Source of the DNA: Agriotes lineatus
Taxonomy: Eukaryota > Arthropoda > Insecta > Coleoptera > Elateridae
DNA: 64,000 nucleotides
Direction: 5' to 3'
Assembly: GCA_940337035.1 (NCBI GenBank)
Contig: CALNHX010005143.1
Span: 1 to 64,000, forward strand
Part shown: positions 32,049 to 43,715 of the stretch, piece by piece
Layout of the letters: each line of letters opens with the position of its first letter
Position numbering within the stretch: position 1 is the stretch's first letter
The notes under the pieces: generated by a model
Told to the model about the DNA's origin: nothing
Databases searched by the model: none
The model's input: only the letters and a program-made list of their open reading frames with translations
Made by a program: the position numbers and the translations under genes

Positions 32049-33149
32049 TCATAAATTAAGTCTGTTTAGGTCTTCTTGTAGATTGGAGGCTGCATTAGTA
32101 ATATCATAATCTTGTCTGATGATCGCTGTGTCATCAGCGTACATAGCTAGGCTTGATTCAGATGGGGAGGGAATATCAGACATAAAAATGTTAAACAGTG
32201 TGGCGCCCAAGATTGATCCTTGTGGGCCCCCAGCGTTAATTTGACGGATCGATGAGGTGAAGGAATTAACTCTTACTTGAAAGAGGGGTTGTAATGCTGT
32301 TTGCCAGGTTTTGGAATCATCAGAATTATTGCTCTTCTCCAAGCGATAGGAAAATATCCGCTTCTCAAGCATGTATTGAATATCGCTGTTAGATAACAAA
32401 TGGATTTATCTGGTAAGTTTTTTTGTACTGCATTGGGTATAAGATCTATTCCTGGAGCTTTCTTGAATTTAAGTTTCTTAATACCGGGTGTCTTAAAATG
32501 AATTACATCAAGTATGCTTTGGATTTCCCATAATGCAATCTAAAGTTTTAATTGAAATTGGCAAGACTGTAAGTCTATGTCAAATTAGAGGTTAGCAGGT
32601 TATGTTTTGCGTCAGTCTGTGTCAAAACTGACGCAAAACCTAACCTATTAACCTTGAATTTGACATAGACTTACAGTCTTGCCAATTTCAAGTAAAATTT
32701 TAGATTGCATTCTGGGAAATTCAAAGCATACTAGATGTAATTCATTTTAAGACACCCTACATCTTTAATTCTGATGGCGATATTGGGTCCATTTTTGTTG
32801 TATCTGGAGGGACTTCTTTGTTTAATTCAGCTTGTTCAGGGTAGTTAGTATCATTTGGATTAGAAGGAGTGGTGAACGTTTTTTCCAGCTGGTCTGCAAA
32901 AATCTCACACTTCTCAGAATCTTCTGAATATGTACAACCATCATATCGGAGTTGTGGAATGAGGACTGGTTTTTTTAGAATCCTTTTAGTTGCCTTCCAC
33001 ATATTGGGATCCCCAGGATCAAGGGATTCTATGTGGCGTTGATAAGAAGATATTCTGAATTGGTCTAGTTCAGTTTTAACTAGCCTAATAAGTCTGTTCA
33101 GTTGAGCTTTGATTGCTGGGTTACCCGGGTGCTTTGCCACAATCTGCAT
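32049..33149 (-). pseudogene. Jockey reverse transcriptase, split by a palindrome
   Basis: 33149-32757 holds the linker ending ISPSELK, and the sense continues past the insertion at 32480 with KLKFKKAPGIDLIP. Then a deletion removes the first catalytic aspartate block. 32399-32049 follows with INAGGPQGSILGATLFNIFM and LAMYADDTAII, the catalytic YADD. The enzyme could not work without the missing block. Confidence 0.85.
32486..32757. repeat. 272-bp palindromic element in Jockey RT
   Basis: GGGTGTCTTAAAATGAATTA (32486-32505) pairs with TAATTCATTTTAAGACACCC (32738-32757). Pairing is nearly continuous through TTGGCAAGACTGTAAGTCTA to a centre near 32623. The middle is the shared core. The outer arms differ from those at 461-1136 and 6240-6484. 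Confidence 0.88.
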
Positions 33150-34080
33150 GCTGCATGTTTATCATTTATTAATTGCTGTATGTATGTGGGCGGCATTTGA
33201 TCCGTGTGATGTCGATGTGTTCGAGTTATTTTGGTTGCTTGTTGTTTAGCTAGCGTTGTTACATCTTTGAACTTTTCCACCAGTTTGTCAATATCCTCAA
33301 GAGATTCTATGTTGGAAGGGCAAGTTAGTAGATTATTCATAGTAGATCGGAACTTTTCCCAGTCAATGGGTCCGTTAACTAATCTTGGGAGATTCGGATA
33401 GTTGTGCGCTGAACAATTGAGAGTGAATAACACTGATAGGTGGTCAGAGTCGAGTTCCGTGAGTACTGTCTGAGTTATTGGTAGAGTTATGTTTTTATGC
33501 AGAATAATGTCAAGGATATCTGGTAGCTGGTTATATCGATTTGGGAAGTAAGTGTATTCGGAGGGTGCAGCCACTTGTAGTGCCAGTTGGGAGGTAAGAT
33601 TATTAAGTTTTATCCCGTTCGGGTTAGTTGCTCTGCATCCTCAGTTCGTATGTTTGCAGTTGAGGTCACCAGCAAAGAGTGTGGGATGTTGGCTTACGAA
33701 AATTTGATTGAGATCATTTTGGCTGAGTTGATTTGTGGGCGGTTTATAGGCTGATACGATCCGGAGTGTAGAGTTATCATTTACTGTTATATTTATAGCG
33801 ACGGTTTCTAAAAAGTGTACATCCTCTAATGCGACTGGAGCAACAGTTAAGTTCTTTTTTATTAATATTGCGCTGCCTCCCCACTCGTCACCTGATGGTC
33901 GGTCTTTCCGATAAATGTGGTATCCCAGTAATGTGAATCTTTCATTTGGAATGAGGTGTGATTCTGTGATGCATGCGATATCAACTTTGTGCCTATATAA
34001 GAATGAGATGAGTATTGATCGTTGTTTCTTAATACCATTGGCGTTCCAGTTTAGAAATGATAAAAGTAAAATGGCTTAAA
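33098..34080 (-). pseudogene. Jockey endonuclease domain
   Basis: The minus strand from 34055 reads WNANGIKKQRSIL, then ACITESHL, GYHIYRKDRP and LFAGDLNCKHTN (about 33660). After a stop the ORF 33574-33098 gives LPDILDIILHKN and LTELDSDHLSVLF (the SDH catalytic block). Domain order matches Jockey endonucleases. One in-frame stop near 33640 and a frame change at 33100-33150 inactivate it. Confidence 0.85.
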
Positions 34081-34085
34081 ATAAT

Positions 34086-36560
34086 AAAAACACTCTTTTT
34101 CAAGTCTTCTTCGATCCTTGAGGACCATAGGGCATCCACAGGGATGTTTCATTGACAATGTTCAATAAATAATAAGGTTGTCGGCCTTATACTTACCTTC
34201 CCTTTCACTTCATTTTACTATATTAAATGATTTTAACTTAACTGGCCTTTCTGCGTTGAGTTAGTAAACTTCTTGACTGCATATTAATTGAACAAATTCT
34301 TTCCAGCTATTTTATCCTTCACTCCAAGTTATATTACCTACTTTGCACTCGTTAATTAAGTTGCTTTTCCATGTTAAGGCTGGTCTGCCCAGTTCCTTTT
34401 TTCTTTAATATTATATTCTAACGCTTGTCTAATTATGTCTGTAATCGGCTTCTGTAAGGTGTGTCCGATCCATTTCCACCGCCATCATATATGAGTACAC
34501 TTAAAATGTTAGTTCTGAAGATGCATAGCTTATTTTTCTTCGATAAATCTTTTGAATTCCATATATTACGTAATAAGTTGAACGCATTGTGTGCTTTGCT
34601 AATTCTCATCCTTGTGTTTTTATGCATGCCCCTTGTTCATCCATAACAGTGCCCCTCTTCCTTTCTGTAACTCACTTCCATCCAGCGTTATTTCTCTTTT
34701 CTCCTCGGGATTTATTCTCTAGTTTTCTTTTTGCGATTGATTTCCATTCTGACTGTGTTTGCGACTGCGCTCATCAAACTCAGCTTTTCGTGTAGGCATT
34801 TTCTTGTTTCAATAATTAGACATACGTCGTCTGCGTACTCTAAAAGTCTTCTAGAACACTGCCGAACCGCCGTGCTAATCCTTTCTTGTTATCAGTAGTT
34901 TTTCTTAGTGATGGGCATAATCGGATGATTTCAATAATCGGAATGTTCCATTTCGGAATGTTTATAAAATCGGAATATCATCCGATTATTTTACATTCCG
35001 TAAATGCAAGCAAGGGAAAACAAGCGAAACAACAACAAGCGGAAGGAAGATGAAGTGGGTGCAAATTTGCGATGAGAGCACTCGCCGTCGCGCCGTAAGC
35101 CTTTATCTGCGTTGGCATCTATTGTTTGGGTTTGTAGGACGGCCAGTAAAACAATTTATGAGTTTGAGTCGCACAGTGGGATATAAGAGGAAATAAAATA
35201 TGTTTTCAAATTATTACAGTAGTTACCTTAATAGATTTTCGGAAAATGATAGGTAGTGATATTTTAAAGTTTAATGGCACATAAAGTACCTAATAGATAG
35301 TATAAAACAATACATGAATTTGAAGTATGTAAGCTGTACTATCTAATAATTAATCTACGAAATACCACTGCCATTAGTGCCTTTCACGTATCATACACGT
35401 GAGCACACGGCGCGACCCGTCGGCATTGGCGAACCAGCATATAGCAGTCAAGTGAGTCAACACAACATTCCGTATTCCGTTCAGTTCAAATTGGCATTTC
35501 GTTTTCTCATTTTGTATACCGAATAGTAAAATAATCGAATTCCGAAAGTTCCGAATTTTGTGCACCGAACAGTAAAATAATCGAATTCCGAAAAGTTCCG
35601 AAACGTTCCGAAATAATCGGAACCTTCCGATTTTTTAACAATCGGAAACTTTCCGATTATTCATTCCGGATAGGCCCATCACTAGTTTTCATCATTACCC
35701 AATCTATTATTATCAAGAACAGAATTGGAGATAAGATGTATCCTTGCCTAACACCACTTTCAATAGCAACCTTTTCGGATCTCATACCATTATGTAACAC
35801 ACACGCACTGTAATTATTTTATAGCAATTTGATTATTCTGATGTATTTAGCTGGTATTCCGTATTTTTGGAGTGTTTCACACATTTTAGACCTGTTAACT
35901 TTTTGTTAAATGCTTTTTTGAAGTCTACGAAACTCAGGTGCATTTCTTTATGGCACTCGTTTCCCTCTTCCAGTATTATCCTCAAGGTGCCTATTTGGTC
36001 AGTGCACAATCTTCTCGGTCTGAATCTTGCCTGATTCGTTCGGAGTATACCTTCAACGCCACCCTTTATTCTATCTAGTATGATTCTGGTCAAAACTTTG
36101 CTTGTGGTATTTAGAATCGTAATCGCCCTCCAGTTGTCGCATATCATTCTATTTCTCTTCTTTGGTATTTTGATTATTACCCCCTCTGCCCATTCCTTTG
36201 GTATATTTTCATCTGTCCATACCTTATTCAGTAGGCAGTGCAGTACTTTTACACTTATTTCCGCACCCGCTTTAATTAGTTCACCTGGGATATTGTCTGT
36301 TCCCGCTGCCTTACCATTCTTCAGCTTTTTCATGGCTTGTTTTATTTCTTCTTTTGTGATTTCTCCCATGTGCAAGTTTAGTCCTTCAAATTCTTCTAGT
36401 TCATCCATTCCAGTTACCTCTTCGTTCGTAGTTTCGGTTTTCTTATAGGTTTCTTTGAAATATTCAATCCATCTGTTGATTATCTCTTTTTCTGATTTTA
36501 GCCTGTTTCCTTCTTTGTCTTTTACTTGCATCGTTTCAATTCCTTTCTTGCCTGATAGTT
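34086..36560 (-). pseudogene. RTE-like reverse transcriptase region
   Basis: The minus ORF 36531-35833 (232 codons) reads linker, then MKKLKNGKAAGTDNIPGELI, DNWRAITILNTTSKVLTRII, QARFRPRRLCTDQI and HLSFVDFKKAFN (first catalytic aspartate). Beyond a frame change, SGVRQGYILSPILF lies near 35745. The hAT element 34906-35684 interrupts. LEYADDVCLI (about 34830), the catalytic ADD, follows, then 34627-34433 with AFNLLRNIWNSKDLSKKNKL and a 3' UTR to about 34086. A deletion sits near 34480. Order and spacing fit an RTE-like element; it is dead. Confidence 0.85.
34906..35684. mobile_element. hAT-like element with AATCGGAA repeats
   Basis: Starts TAGTGATGGGCATAATCGGA and ends TAGGCCCATCACTA, inverted. 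Flanks GTTTTTCT and GTTTTCAT are similar but not identical, perhaps a decayed 8-bp duplication. Both ends are rich in ATCGGAAT/ATTCCGAT units. It interrupts RTE coding sequence between two RT motifs. Confidence 0.75.
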
Positions 36561-36608
36561 TTCGTGTAATGTTAAATGTTAAATAAACTGCTCAAGTACA
36601 GGTCTAAA

Positions 36609-36940
36609 GAGTAGCTTCAGCACTGCGAAAACATTAAGTATTATAGTGCACCCAGAATGTGTAGTTCAAAACGTGACCACCGAACTTCTGTAGATGGCGC
36701 CAAGTGGACAAGCCGCCACTGTGCTACAATGCTTGGAAATTTTGCAAAGTGGAAAATCGCCACCTTTCGCCAAAACCAAATAGCTCATGAAGGTGCTCGG
36801 GACCTTAGCAACAACTTTGCCCCCTTTCAAAATTTCGATATCTGTAGCCGTTCGAAAGTTACAGGCGATCCAGACAGACAGACAGACAGACAGACAGACG
36901 GACAGACAAAACGTTCGCATAAGTACGCTGAAGCTACTAA
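36609..36940. repeat. Repeat with (GACA)n tract and short inverted ends
   Basis: AGTAGCTTCAGC (36612-36623) and GCTGAAGCTACT (36929-36940) are inverted. Inside is GTTCGAAAGTTACAGGCGAT followed by (GACA)n (36874-36899). It separates two parts of the RTE-like element on the minus strand. Confidence 0.6.
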
Positions 36941-37191
36941 TAAATTCTTCCAGTTGTACTCTCCGGTCTTTCCTCGCACTCCTTTTTATGTGCTTATCTT
37001 TTGCCCAGTACAATTCTTCCAGTTCTTTTTTCTTTCCCTGCCTTCCGATTCCCTTAAGATTTGTTGCTTAATTTTTGCTCTTTCTTCAATAAGATCCCAC
37101 GTTTTCTTTGTCAGTCATGGTTTTCCACCCCTCTTTCGCCTTCCTATTGTTTCTTCTGCCGTTTTTTATCACTATGTCTTTGTATCTTTGC
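36941..37191 (-). pseudogene. RTE-like linker between endonuclease and RT
   Basis: The minus strand gives KEGWKTMTDKENVGS, then KKKELEELYWAKDKHIKRSA, a basic linker as found upstream of RTE reverse transcriptases. It is the continuation of the endonuclease part at 38645-38156 after removal of the 37192-38155 insertion. Confidence 0.6.
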
Positions 37192-38155
37192 TAGGGATAT
37201 TCGATACACCAAAAAGTACCGCGACAATCGTATCATATCGTATCGATTTAAAAGTGTCGGTTTGAGGCAGTTTCATATACAAAAGTACCGGTACATGAAA
37301 TACCGGTACACATTCGATCCAGGATATTTTCTATGTATATTTATACAAACCTTCAAGTCCTAGTACAGCAAATAGAACTGTAGCAATAATAGTGGCAGTA
37401 ACAATAAAAAAATCAACAACAAAAAACAAAAAATAATTACAAAGTCTGTATTAGAAATACATGTATTAAATAGTATACTAAATTTTATAACGCCGAAAAA
37501 CTTAAAAAGTAACACGAAAATAATGACTGAAACGCATTTTCCAACAAAGTTTAGTTTCATAAACGTATATAAACACTATAATTGTATAAAGCAGTATGTT
37601 ATAAATATTTAAGCTGAATAATTAAGTTTTTATTGGATATTTAATCATTATAATACAATTTGTTGGAATACATGAAAGCTGCAGTCTGCCAGAATTAGTC
37701 ATTCTCCTTGGAATTTATCAATTACGATTTTGCTGTACCGCCGAAACCCAAATTGTAGTACGTACACATGTTAAACAGGAAGATTTTGGCTGAACAAAAT
37801 AATTTTGTTTTGATTTTTATTGTCGAGTTTGTAGAAGCTGAAAATTACTTATTGAAAGTTATTGACGTTCGACCATCTCACTCTTAATTCCATAGAACAC
37901 TAAATATAAATATCAAACAATCTCATTGAGATTGTTTCATTAATGTTTATGTTAAAAAATTTTAAAAAATGAATTAATGGTCAAAAGATGAGTTATTGGA
38001 ACCCAGGCTGCAAAAACCTTGGATCGGTCCTGACAATACTGACCAAAAATAAATCGTATCGTATTGTATCGCTTACTGAAATACCGGTACAAAATATCGA
38101 GTATCGGAAGACAAAGTACGGGTACCTTAAAATATCGGATTGTACCACACATCCC
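37192..38155. mobile_element. hAT-like element with ATCGTATCGTATCG repeats
   Basis: Begins TAGGGATATTCGATAC and ends with TACCACACATCCC. Subterminal TACCGGTAC and CGTATCGTAT units occur at both ends (37220-37310, 38050-38140). No duplication was found, so the ends are approximate. No transposase. Confidence 0.6.
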
Positions 38156-38645
38156 GCCACAGGTTTTCTGCACAAGGGCTTCCATAATATTATATTCTTC
38201 GCATCTCTCCTGTAATTGGTATTCGAATTCCTTCTGCTTTTCCGCATCTTTTAGGTGCTCTGTGTTATATCTGATTATTCCCTGTTTCGCGCTTTTCTTT
38301 GCTCTTAGCCTGACTTTAAATGTAGCTCTGTACTCTTCCTCCCGGTGCTGTCTATGTTATTTTATAGAATGCCTTTTGCGGAAATATGCTGCCTCCAATT
38401 ATTATTTTCATAAACAATTCTCCATTCTCCTTTATCTCTCCTAACCCTAGTCTTCGAATTATTTCCTCCCTACCTGTATTTTCACTTCCTATTTTTGCAT
38501 TCAGATCTCCCATCAGGTTTATTATGTCTCTTTTGTGTTTTCTCCGATTTTTATCGTATGTGAATTGTAACTGTTCATGAAATTCTACTTTATCCTCCCC
38601 TAACTCCAAATTTGTTGGGGCATATATGTTTATATATAGAGCTTT
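38156..38645 (-). pseudogene. RTE-like endonuclease fragment
   Basis: The minus strand from 38630 gives INIYAPTNL, then the ORF 38609-38352 with INLMGDLNAKIGSENTGREE and GLGEIKENGELF, the GDxN block of the endonuclease. After a gap, KVRLRAKKSAKQ and LKDAEKQKEFEYQLQ follow near 38300-38200, the start of the linker. The SDH block between is deleted. The N-terminal part is cut by the junction with the next element at 38646. Confidence 0.75.
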
Positions 38646-39225
38646 ATACAGGCCATTTTAGGCCCACAGCTTCGTAATCTTCTTCCATTCCTTTCTATTT
38701 TTACTCTTAGTTTTCCATTCTCTTATATTCTTTTCTTCCAAATCTAATTTAACGGCTTCGTACCATCTCTTCCTTGGCCTCCCTCTCTTTTTCTAGTATT
38801 CCAGTCTCTTGCAGACTATAGTTTTGGGGATTCTTCCTTCTTCCATTCTTTCTATATGCCCCCACCAATGCTGTCTTCTTGCCTTTATTATCTTATCTAT
38901 GGTTGGTTCTTTATAGATTTCGTAGATTTCCTTATTTGATCTTCGTTCGTAATCCATTTCTGTTTTTTTTTTCTCCCGTTATTCTTCTTTCCCACCTTAA
39001 CAGCCTCTCTTGGTTCTTCTTATTTAAGACCTGGGTTTTGCAGCCAAATAAAGCCGTCGGTCTCAAGACTATCTTGTAGAGTCGGAACTTCATCTTTCTA
39101 GATAGGTTTTTTGCTCTTATCATGCTCTTCAGGGCTGCGGCACTTTTGTTGGCTTTAATTAGTCTGTAATCTATATCTTCTTCTTCGTCGCATTTATTTG
39201 TTATTTTGGCACCCAAGTAAGTGAT
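38646..39225 (-). pseudogene. RTE-like C-terminus of a second copy
   Basis: The minus ORF 39216-38932 reads YLGAKITNKCDEEEDIDYRL, then SRKMKFRLYKIVLRPTALFG (post-RT blocks), followed by RRQHWWGHIERMEEGRIPKT and an RK-rich GGxxRxRDGTK end near 38760. It is in the same orientation as, but a different copy from, the endonuclease fragment to its left. Upstream it is cut by the R1/LOA-like element starting near 39235. Confidence 0.8.
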
Positions 39226-39254
39226 CTCCTTTTTTCCCGATCACTCGTGGGAAC

Positions 39255-40298
39255 ATGGATGATGGAAATTTATTTTTAAAAATAAAAGAAAATCCAAAAA
39301 ACAACTCTCCCCCTAGGGGGCAACCCCAGGGATCGGCTGGAGGATCTTGGATGGATCCAGCCGAATACAGAAAATTGTCGGGCGCTGCAAAGCGAAAATT
39401 TAAGCGCCAACGACTGCAAGAGGCAGGAACCGGAAGCAAAGGCACCGGGACAGTCCCAAGCAATCAGCCGCAACCAGTATCTTTAGGGACCAGGGTTGGC
39501 CCAAAAAAAGGGGACAACGAAGGAAGTGCCCCAAAACAACAGAAAAAAAGGAGCAAGGTGGAAGAACCTGCTCGTAGCTACAAAGAAGCCATCACTGGGG
39601 AGAAGATGGTAATTCTGCCAGAGGGATACCCAGATGAGACCATAAATGCCGAGCAGGCAGGGCTGATTAGAACCTACCTGCTCAAAAAAATCGATGAAAT
39701 TGAAGATGGGGGGAATGACCCCACCCAAGATTTCTCGAGGTACACCACGGCAGGGCAAGACTTAACGTGACCTGCGCGGACCTCGAAACCACAATGTGGG
39801 TGGAAACGATAATAAAAGGTTGTATACCATGGGAGGGGGTGAAACTGGTGCTCAGGGAGGCCAAGGACGTCCCTAAACCAGTATATACCCTAGCATGGAT
39901 TCCAGGACCAGTACTGGAAGCCGAAACTATTCTGCACAGGTTGCAGAAACAAAACAAAGGTTTTTCTACAAAGACCTGGCAGGTGACGGACTCCAAGCCG
40001 GACCCCAAGGGACATCGCCATGTCAGAACAGTCCTGGACTCAGCTACAAGATGTTGACTACAGGCCCTTCCTAAACTTCTCCCGGGTATCTTTTAAGAAA
40101 CCGGGTAAAAAGAAGGAGGAAGACGAGAAGAAAGAAGGGCAGGCAGAAGAAGAAGGGCCTTTTCAGGCGATGGAAGTGGAGAGATCTTGGGAACCTCCAC
40201 TTTCGCAATCGCCAGAGGAAATGGAGGTAGAGGGGCCTCAGGAATCTCTACCTACAGAAGAACCACAGGCGGAAGGGACTTCAGAACCCCCCAGGTGA
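39255..40298 (+). pseudogene. ORF1 with DUF4780-like domain, R1/LOA-type element
   Basis: Starts at ATG 39255 (MDDGNLFLKIKENPKN). A low-complexity basic N-terminus holds AAKRKFKRQRL; ARSYKEAITGEKMVILPEGY follows. A frameshift near 39750 carries the sense into 39767-40057 with TCADLETTMWVETIIKG and LQKQNKGFSTKTWQV, a DUF4780-like RNA-binding-type domain. A second shift near 40020 leads to YRPFLNFSRVSFKKPG and a Glu/Pro-rich tail ending at 40298. DUF4780 in ORF1 is common among insect R1/LOA-like elements. The two frameshifts make it a pseudogene. Confidence 0.75.
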
Positions 40299-40363
40299 AA
40301 GAACGGGGAGGGTCTAAGGAACCTCCCTCTCCTTAAGCCCAAAAAACCTGAGTAGAAGCTACA

Positions 40364-41467
40364 ATGGCGCTAAAACTGCTACAGGTAAATATACACCATT
40401 GTAAAAGCGCATCGGCGGTCTTACAGGCTTATGCCATCAAAAATAATATAGATATTATATTAATTCAAGAACCTTGGATTAAGGGTAATAAAATAATGGG
40501 ACTAGGGATGACCAAGGGCTGGACTCTGCACAGCTCCGATGAAGTCATGCCTAGAACCTGCATACTTGCTAAATCAAATTTGAATCTGATTACCTTAAGA
40601 GACCTTTCCTGTAGGGCTCTTGTGGCAGTCAAAACCAAAATGGCTATGGAAGGGAACGAGAGGGAACTTATCCTTATACCAGGAGATCCACCCACTCCTG
40701 AGATGAGGAAGCTAGTAGGGCACTGCAGAGGGGCGAATCTGCAGCTACTACTAGGATGTGATGCAAACGCTCACCTCATAGCGTGGGGAAGCAATAACAC
40801 CAACCCCAGCAGTGAGTCAGTCCTCGATTTCTTTTTAGAAAATAGGCTCTTGACAATGAATCTAGTCAATGAACCCACATTTGTAACTAGTATTAGAATA
40901 GAGGTCATTGATATAACTATAGCCACCACAGCTATGGCAAACATGGTAGAAAACTGATATGTATCTGAATAGCCATCGTTCTCGGACCACAGATACATAA
41001 GATTTGACATCAAAACACCGGTGCTAACCGACCTAGAGTACAGGAATCCCAGAAACTGCAATTGGGGCTCATATAAAGAGAACCTCAAGCAGGCACTCCG
41101 GAATTGCCCCTACAGGGCCAGTAACACTGCTGAATTAGAAATAATGGCAGATTCCATCACTGAATCACTGATAAATGCCTTCGAATCGAGTTGTACTTCT
41201 AGAAGGTCAACCAGAGATGTTCCATGGTGGAACAGTCGACTTTCAGAGCTGCGGGTGGAGACAAGAAGGCTATTTAACAAAGCAAAAAGGACAGGGAAGT
41301 GGGAACCTTATAAAGAAGTCCTTAGAAAATACAATAACGAAGTGAGGAATGCAAAACGATCCTCATGGAGGGAGTACTGCAAGGGAGTCGACAAGACACC
41401 AGAATGTGCAAAACTTCAAAAAGCGCTAGAGAAAGACAGACATAGTGGGAACACTGAAAAAACCTGA
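40364..41467 (+). pseudogene. Endonuclease and linker, R1/LOA-type element
   Basis: 40364-40957 (MALKLLQVNIHHCKSAS) is an R1-like endonuclease: IILIQEPWIKG, then LLLGCDANAHLIAWGSNNTN, both characteristic. A stop at 40957 precedes an SDH-like block (SDHRYIRFDI, near 40983-41012). 41021-41467 is the linker before RT, with DVPWWNSRLSELRVETRRLF, typical of R1/LOA. In the family the endonuclease nicks the target. Broken by a stop and frameshift. Confidence 0.85.
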
Positions 41468-42110
41468 AGGAGGATACACGGAAACTGGGAAAGAAACACT
41501 GGCAGTTGTACTACAGGCACATTTCCCAGGCAGTATACTATTACAGGAAGATAACACCAGTGATCACGGTGTAGAAATACCTTTACGCAGGGCCACACAA
41601 GAGAACTGGAAGACAGCACATCAAGTGATAAACATAACTAAACTTAAATGGGCACTACACAGTTTTGAACCATTTAAAGCTCCAGGTGGAGACGGGATCT
41701 ACCCAGCTCTCCTCACTCAGGGCTGGCGTGAACTATCTACCCGTCTGGCAAGTCTGGCCCTAGGTTACATACCAGCAAGCTGGAGAAAAGTGAGAGTGGT
41801 ATTTATACCAAAGCCGGGAAAGGAAAGCTATGCCCAGGCTAAATCTTACCGACCAATAAGTCTGACGTTATTTATTCTGAAGACGCTAGAAAAGTTAATT
41901 GACAGGTATATAATGGACGAAGTACTGGTAATTTCTTCATTACATAGGTACCAATATGCCTACCAATCAGGAAAATCCTGCGAACTGGCTATACATCAAT
42001 TAGTCAGTAAGGGGAAAAAACTATACAATCCAAAGACTTCGGCCTAGAAGACTTTCTGGATATAGAAGGTGCTTTTGACAACACCCCGTTCGACTCAATT
42101 CATCATGATA
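41445..42110 (+). pseudogene. Reverse transcriptase fingers and partial palm
   Basis: Frame change near 41450, then FKAPGGDGIYPALLTQG, PASWRKVRVVFIPKPGKESY, SYRPISLTLFILKTLEKLID, YQYAYQSGKSCELAIHQL. After 42047 the sense continues briefly as FLDIEGAFDNTPFDSIHH (42055-42105), the first catalytic aspartate block. The YADD block and everything up to the C-terminal domain are missing by an internal deletion near 42115-42170. Confidence 0.85.
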
Positions 42111-42178
42111 AATGAACAAAATCAGCCAGTACAATCCAGCTGATACGACCAGAGCCTACCTGCAACATAGCTTATAGC

Positions 42179-42586
42179 ATGATCAGGGAGCAAACTAGAA
42201 GCTGGTTACGAGATAAACATCACAAATTCTGGCACGACTACCCTAAAGCAAGGTACTCCAGAAACTTCATAGGGGAACCGTCCAAGAAAGCGACACTGGC
42301 ACTCCTGGAAAATGGAAGCGAGAAAATAAAACACATAACAAGGATAACTACAGGACACTGTTATATGAACAAACATATGCACACAATAGGAGTGGCAACA
42401 AACACAGACTGTAGATTCTGTGAAGAGGAGAACGAGACTCCAATCCACTGGATATGCGAGTGCGAGGAACTCATAACTCTGCGACATAAACACTTTGGGG
42501 AAACAACAATCGAACCCGAACTGCTGATAAACACCTCACTAAACGCACTAGTAAACTTTTTTGAGGACATCGGAATACCTCTGTGA
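42179..42586 (+). pseudogene. C-terminal CCHC-type region of R1/LOA-type element
   Basis: ITRITTGHCYMNKHMHTIG, then DCRFCEEENETPIHWICECE: the Cys-x2-Cys-x8-His-x3/4-Cys pattern found at the C-terminus of R1/LOA-like proteins. It ends ALVNFFEDIGIPL. The preceding RNase H region is mostly deleted. The 3' UTR runs to about 42700. Confidence 0.8.
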
Positions 42587-42829
42587 GGCAAGGTGAAGCA
42601 CTGGGATGTGCACAATAGGCCTTTTAGGCCGCAGTGCAAAAAGGGGGACCAACCCAACAGAAGTATATATAATAAAGTGAACTCTTCTGCCTCTTCGAAT
42701 TTCATTTTACCCAGTGCCAACTGGGCTTAGATACCAAGGCTATGATGTCAGGCTAACCCTCTTATTGAGAGAATGTCGCCTGGCAACACCTCCCATGTTG
42801 TTGTTAATCAGGATTGTGACTGCGTACTC

Positions 42830-43130
42830 ACAGGCCATTGTCACCTACAAAAGCATTTATATTTACAATTGGAATTGCAAATGATGCCACCTGTAAGAAG
42901 TGCCAATTGAGAAAGAAACCTCAAGTATTTGTTTATGTCAATATGTAGCTCTCTTAAGACTGAGACATAAACAATTTGGAGCCACCTCAGTGGAACCCCA
43001 AGCAAAAAGGAACGATCCTATGTATAGGATTCTTTCCTTTGCATTAGAATCCAGTCTCTTCCAACGAGACCCATAACATTTTGGGTGGGAGGCACAAAAT
43101 GGGCCAGTAGGTGTCAGTGTAGCTAACAAT
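42830..43130 (+). pseudogene. Second 3' fragment of a related R1/LOA-type element
   Basis: With frameshifts the plus strand reads ITGHCHLQKH-like (about 42833-42862) and RLRHKQFGATSVEPQ (about 42955-42998). These match the corresponding C-terminal blocks of the element just upstream, but the sequences are clearly diverged. It is an older relative placed downstream in the same orientation. Confidence 0.6.
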
Positions 43131-43715
43131 TAGCACCACCAAAAGATGAAAAAGAAGAACATCTTTCAAATTACCACAGTTATAATTGTAAAATTCTTGA
43201 CCATTTTCAAGTTTTCTATTACTTTACGGTGTAGGCTATACTGTCATGAGTTTCAATTGAAATTGAATTTTTAAGTTCTTAAGGTAATTACATAGGAAAA
43301 ATTGTCGATTATGAAGCACTTAAGTCGGGAGATCTGGCCGTCCAAACAATATAACCAAAACGTAAAATTATTCGACCAGGAAACATGTCTCTTAAAATAT
43401 TTAAAATGACAAAATTTTGTAGCATACTCACATATTACAAGATCAACTGCATGGTGTAGAGTTACAATGTTTTTGGCGCTCTTACCATACAAGCATACAC
43501 TAAAAATCTTGATCTCTTATGCACATAGAACTGATTGGCCAATTCAAAATTATGTCCTATTTTGATATTGTCCCGTGCTCTGAAACTTGAAATTCACACC
43601 TTTGTGTTTGCACATTGCTCTGTGTTTGAATAAATTTCTTAACACACTGTGATATAATGGAAAGTAATTTACTCTACTTTTGTCCATCCCTTCTTGCCCC
43701 TAGGGCGTCGGATTA
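43131..43715. other. Noncoding; nothing recognised
   Basis: AT-rich, no coding signal. Confidence 0.3.

Larger units (their letters stand above)
30767..34085 (-). mobile_element. Jockey-type non-LTR retrotransposon, 5' truncated, with poly(A)
   Basis: On the minus strand there are endonuclease (34080-33100), linker and RT start (33149-32760), RT (32480-32049), thumb and C-terminus (31985-31800 and 31319-30996), a 3' UTR, and a poly(A) run seen as T13 at 30767-30779. A palindromic element (32486-32757) and another retrotransposon 3' end (31330-31787) are inserted in it. Part of the RT core between fingers and palm is deleted. ORF1 is missing. Confidence 0.85.

Noticed and set aside
36874..36899. 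(GACA)n as a separate regulatory element
   Set aside because: It is part of a repeat also bounded by short inverted ends; simple-sequence tracts of this kind are common in such repeats.
36657..37265. 202-codon plus-strand ORF
   Set aside because: It runs antisense to RTE coding sequence and through a (GACA)n tract; the minus strand has the real motifs.
39276..39758. Minus-strand ORFs opposite ORF1 of the R1/LOA-type element
   Set aside because: They are shadows of the GC-rich sense coding sequence.
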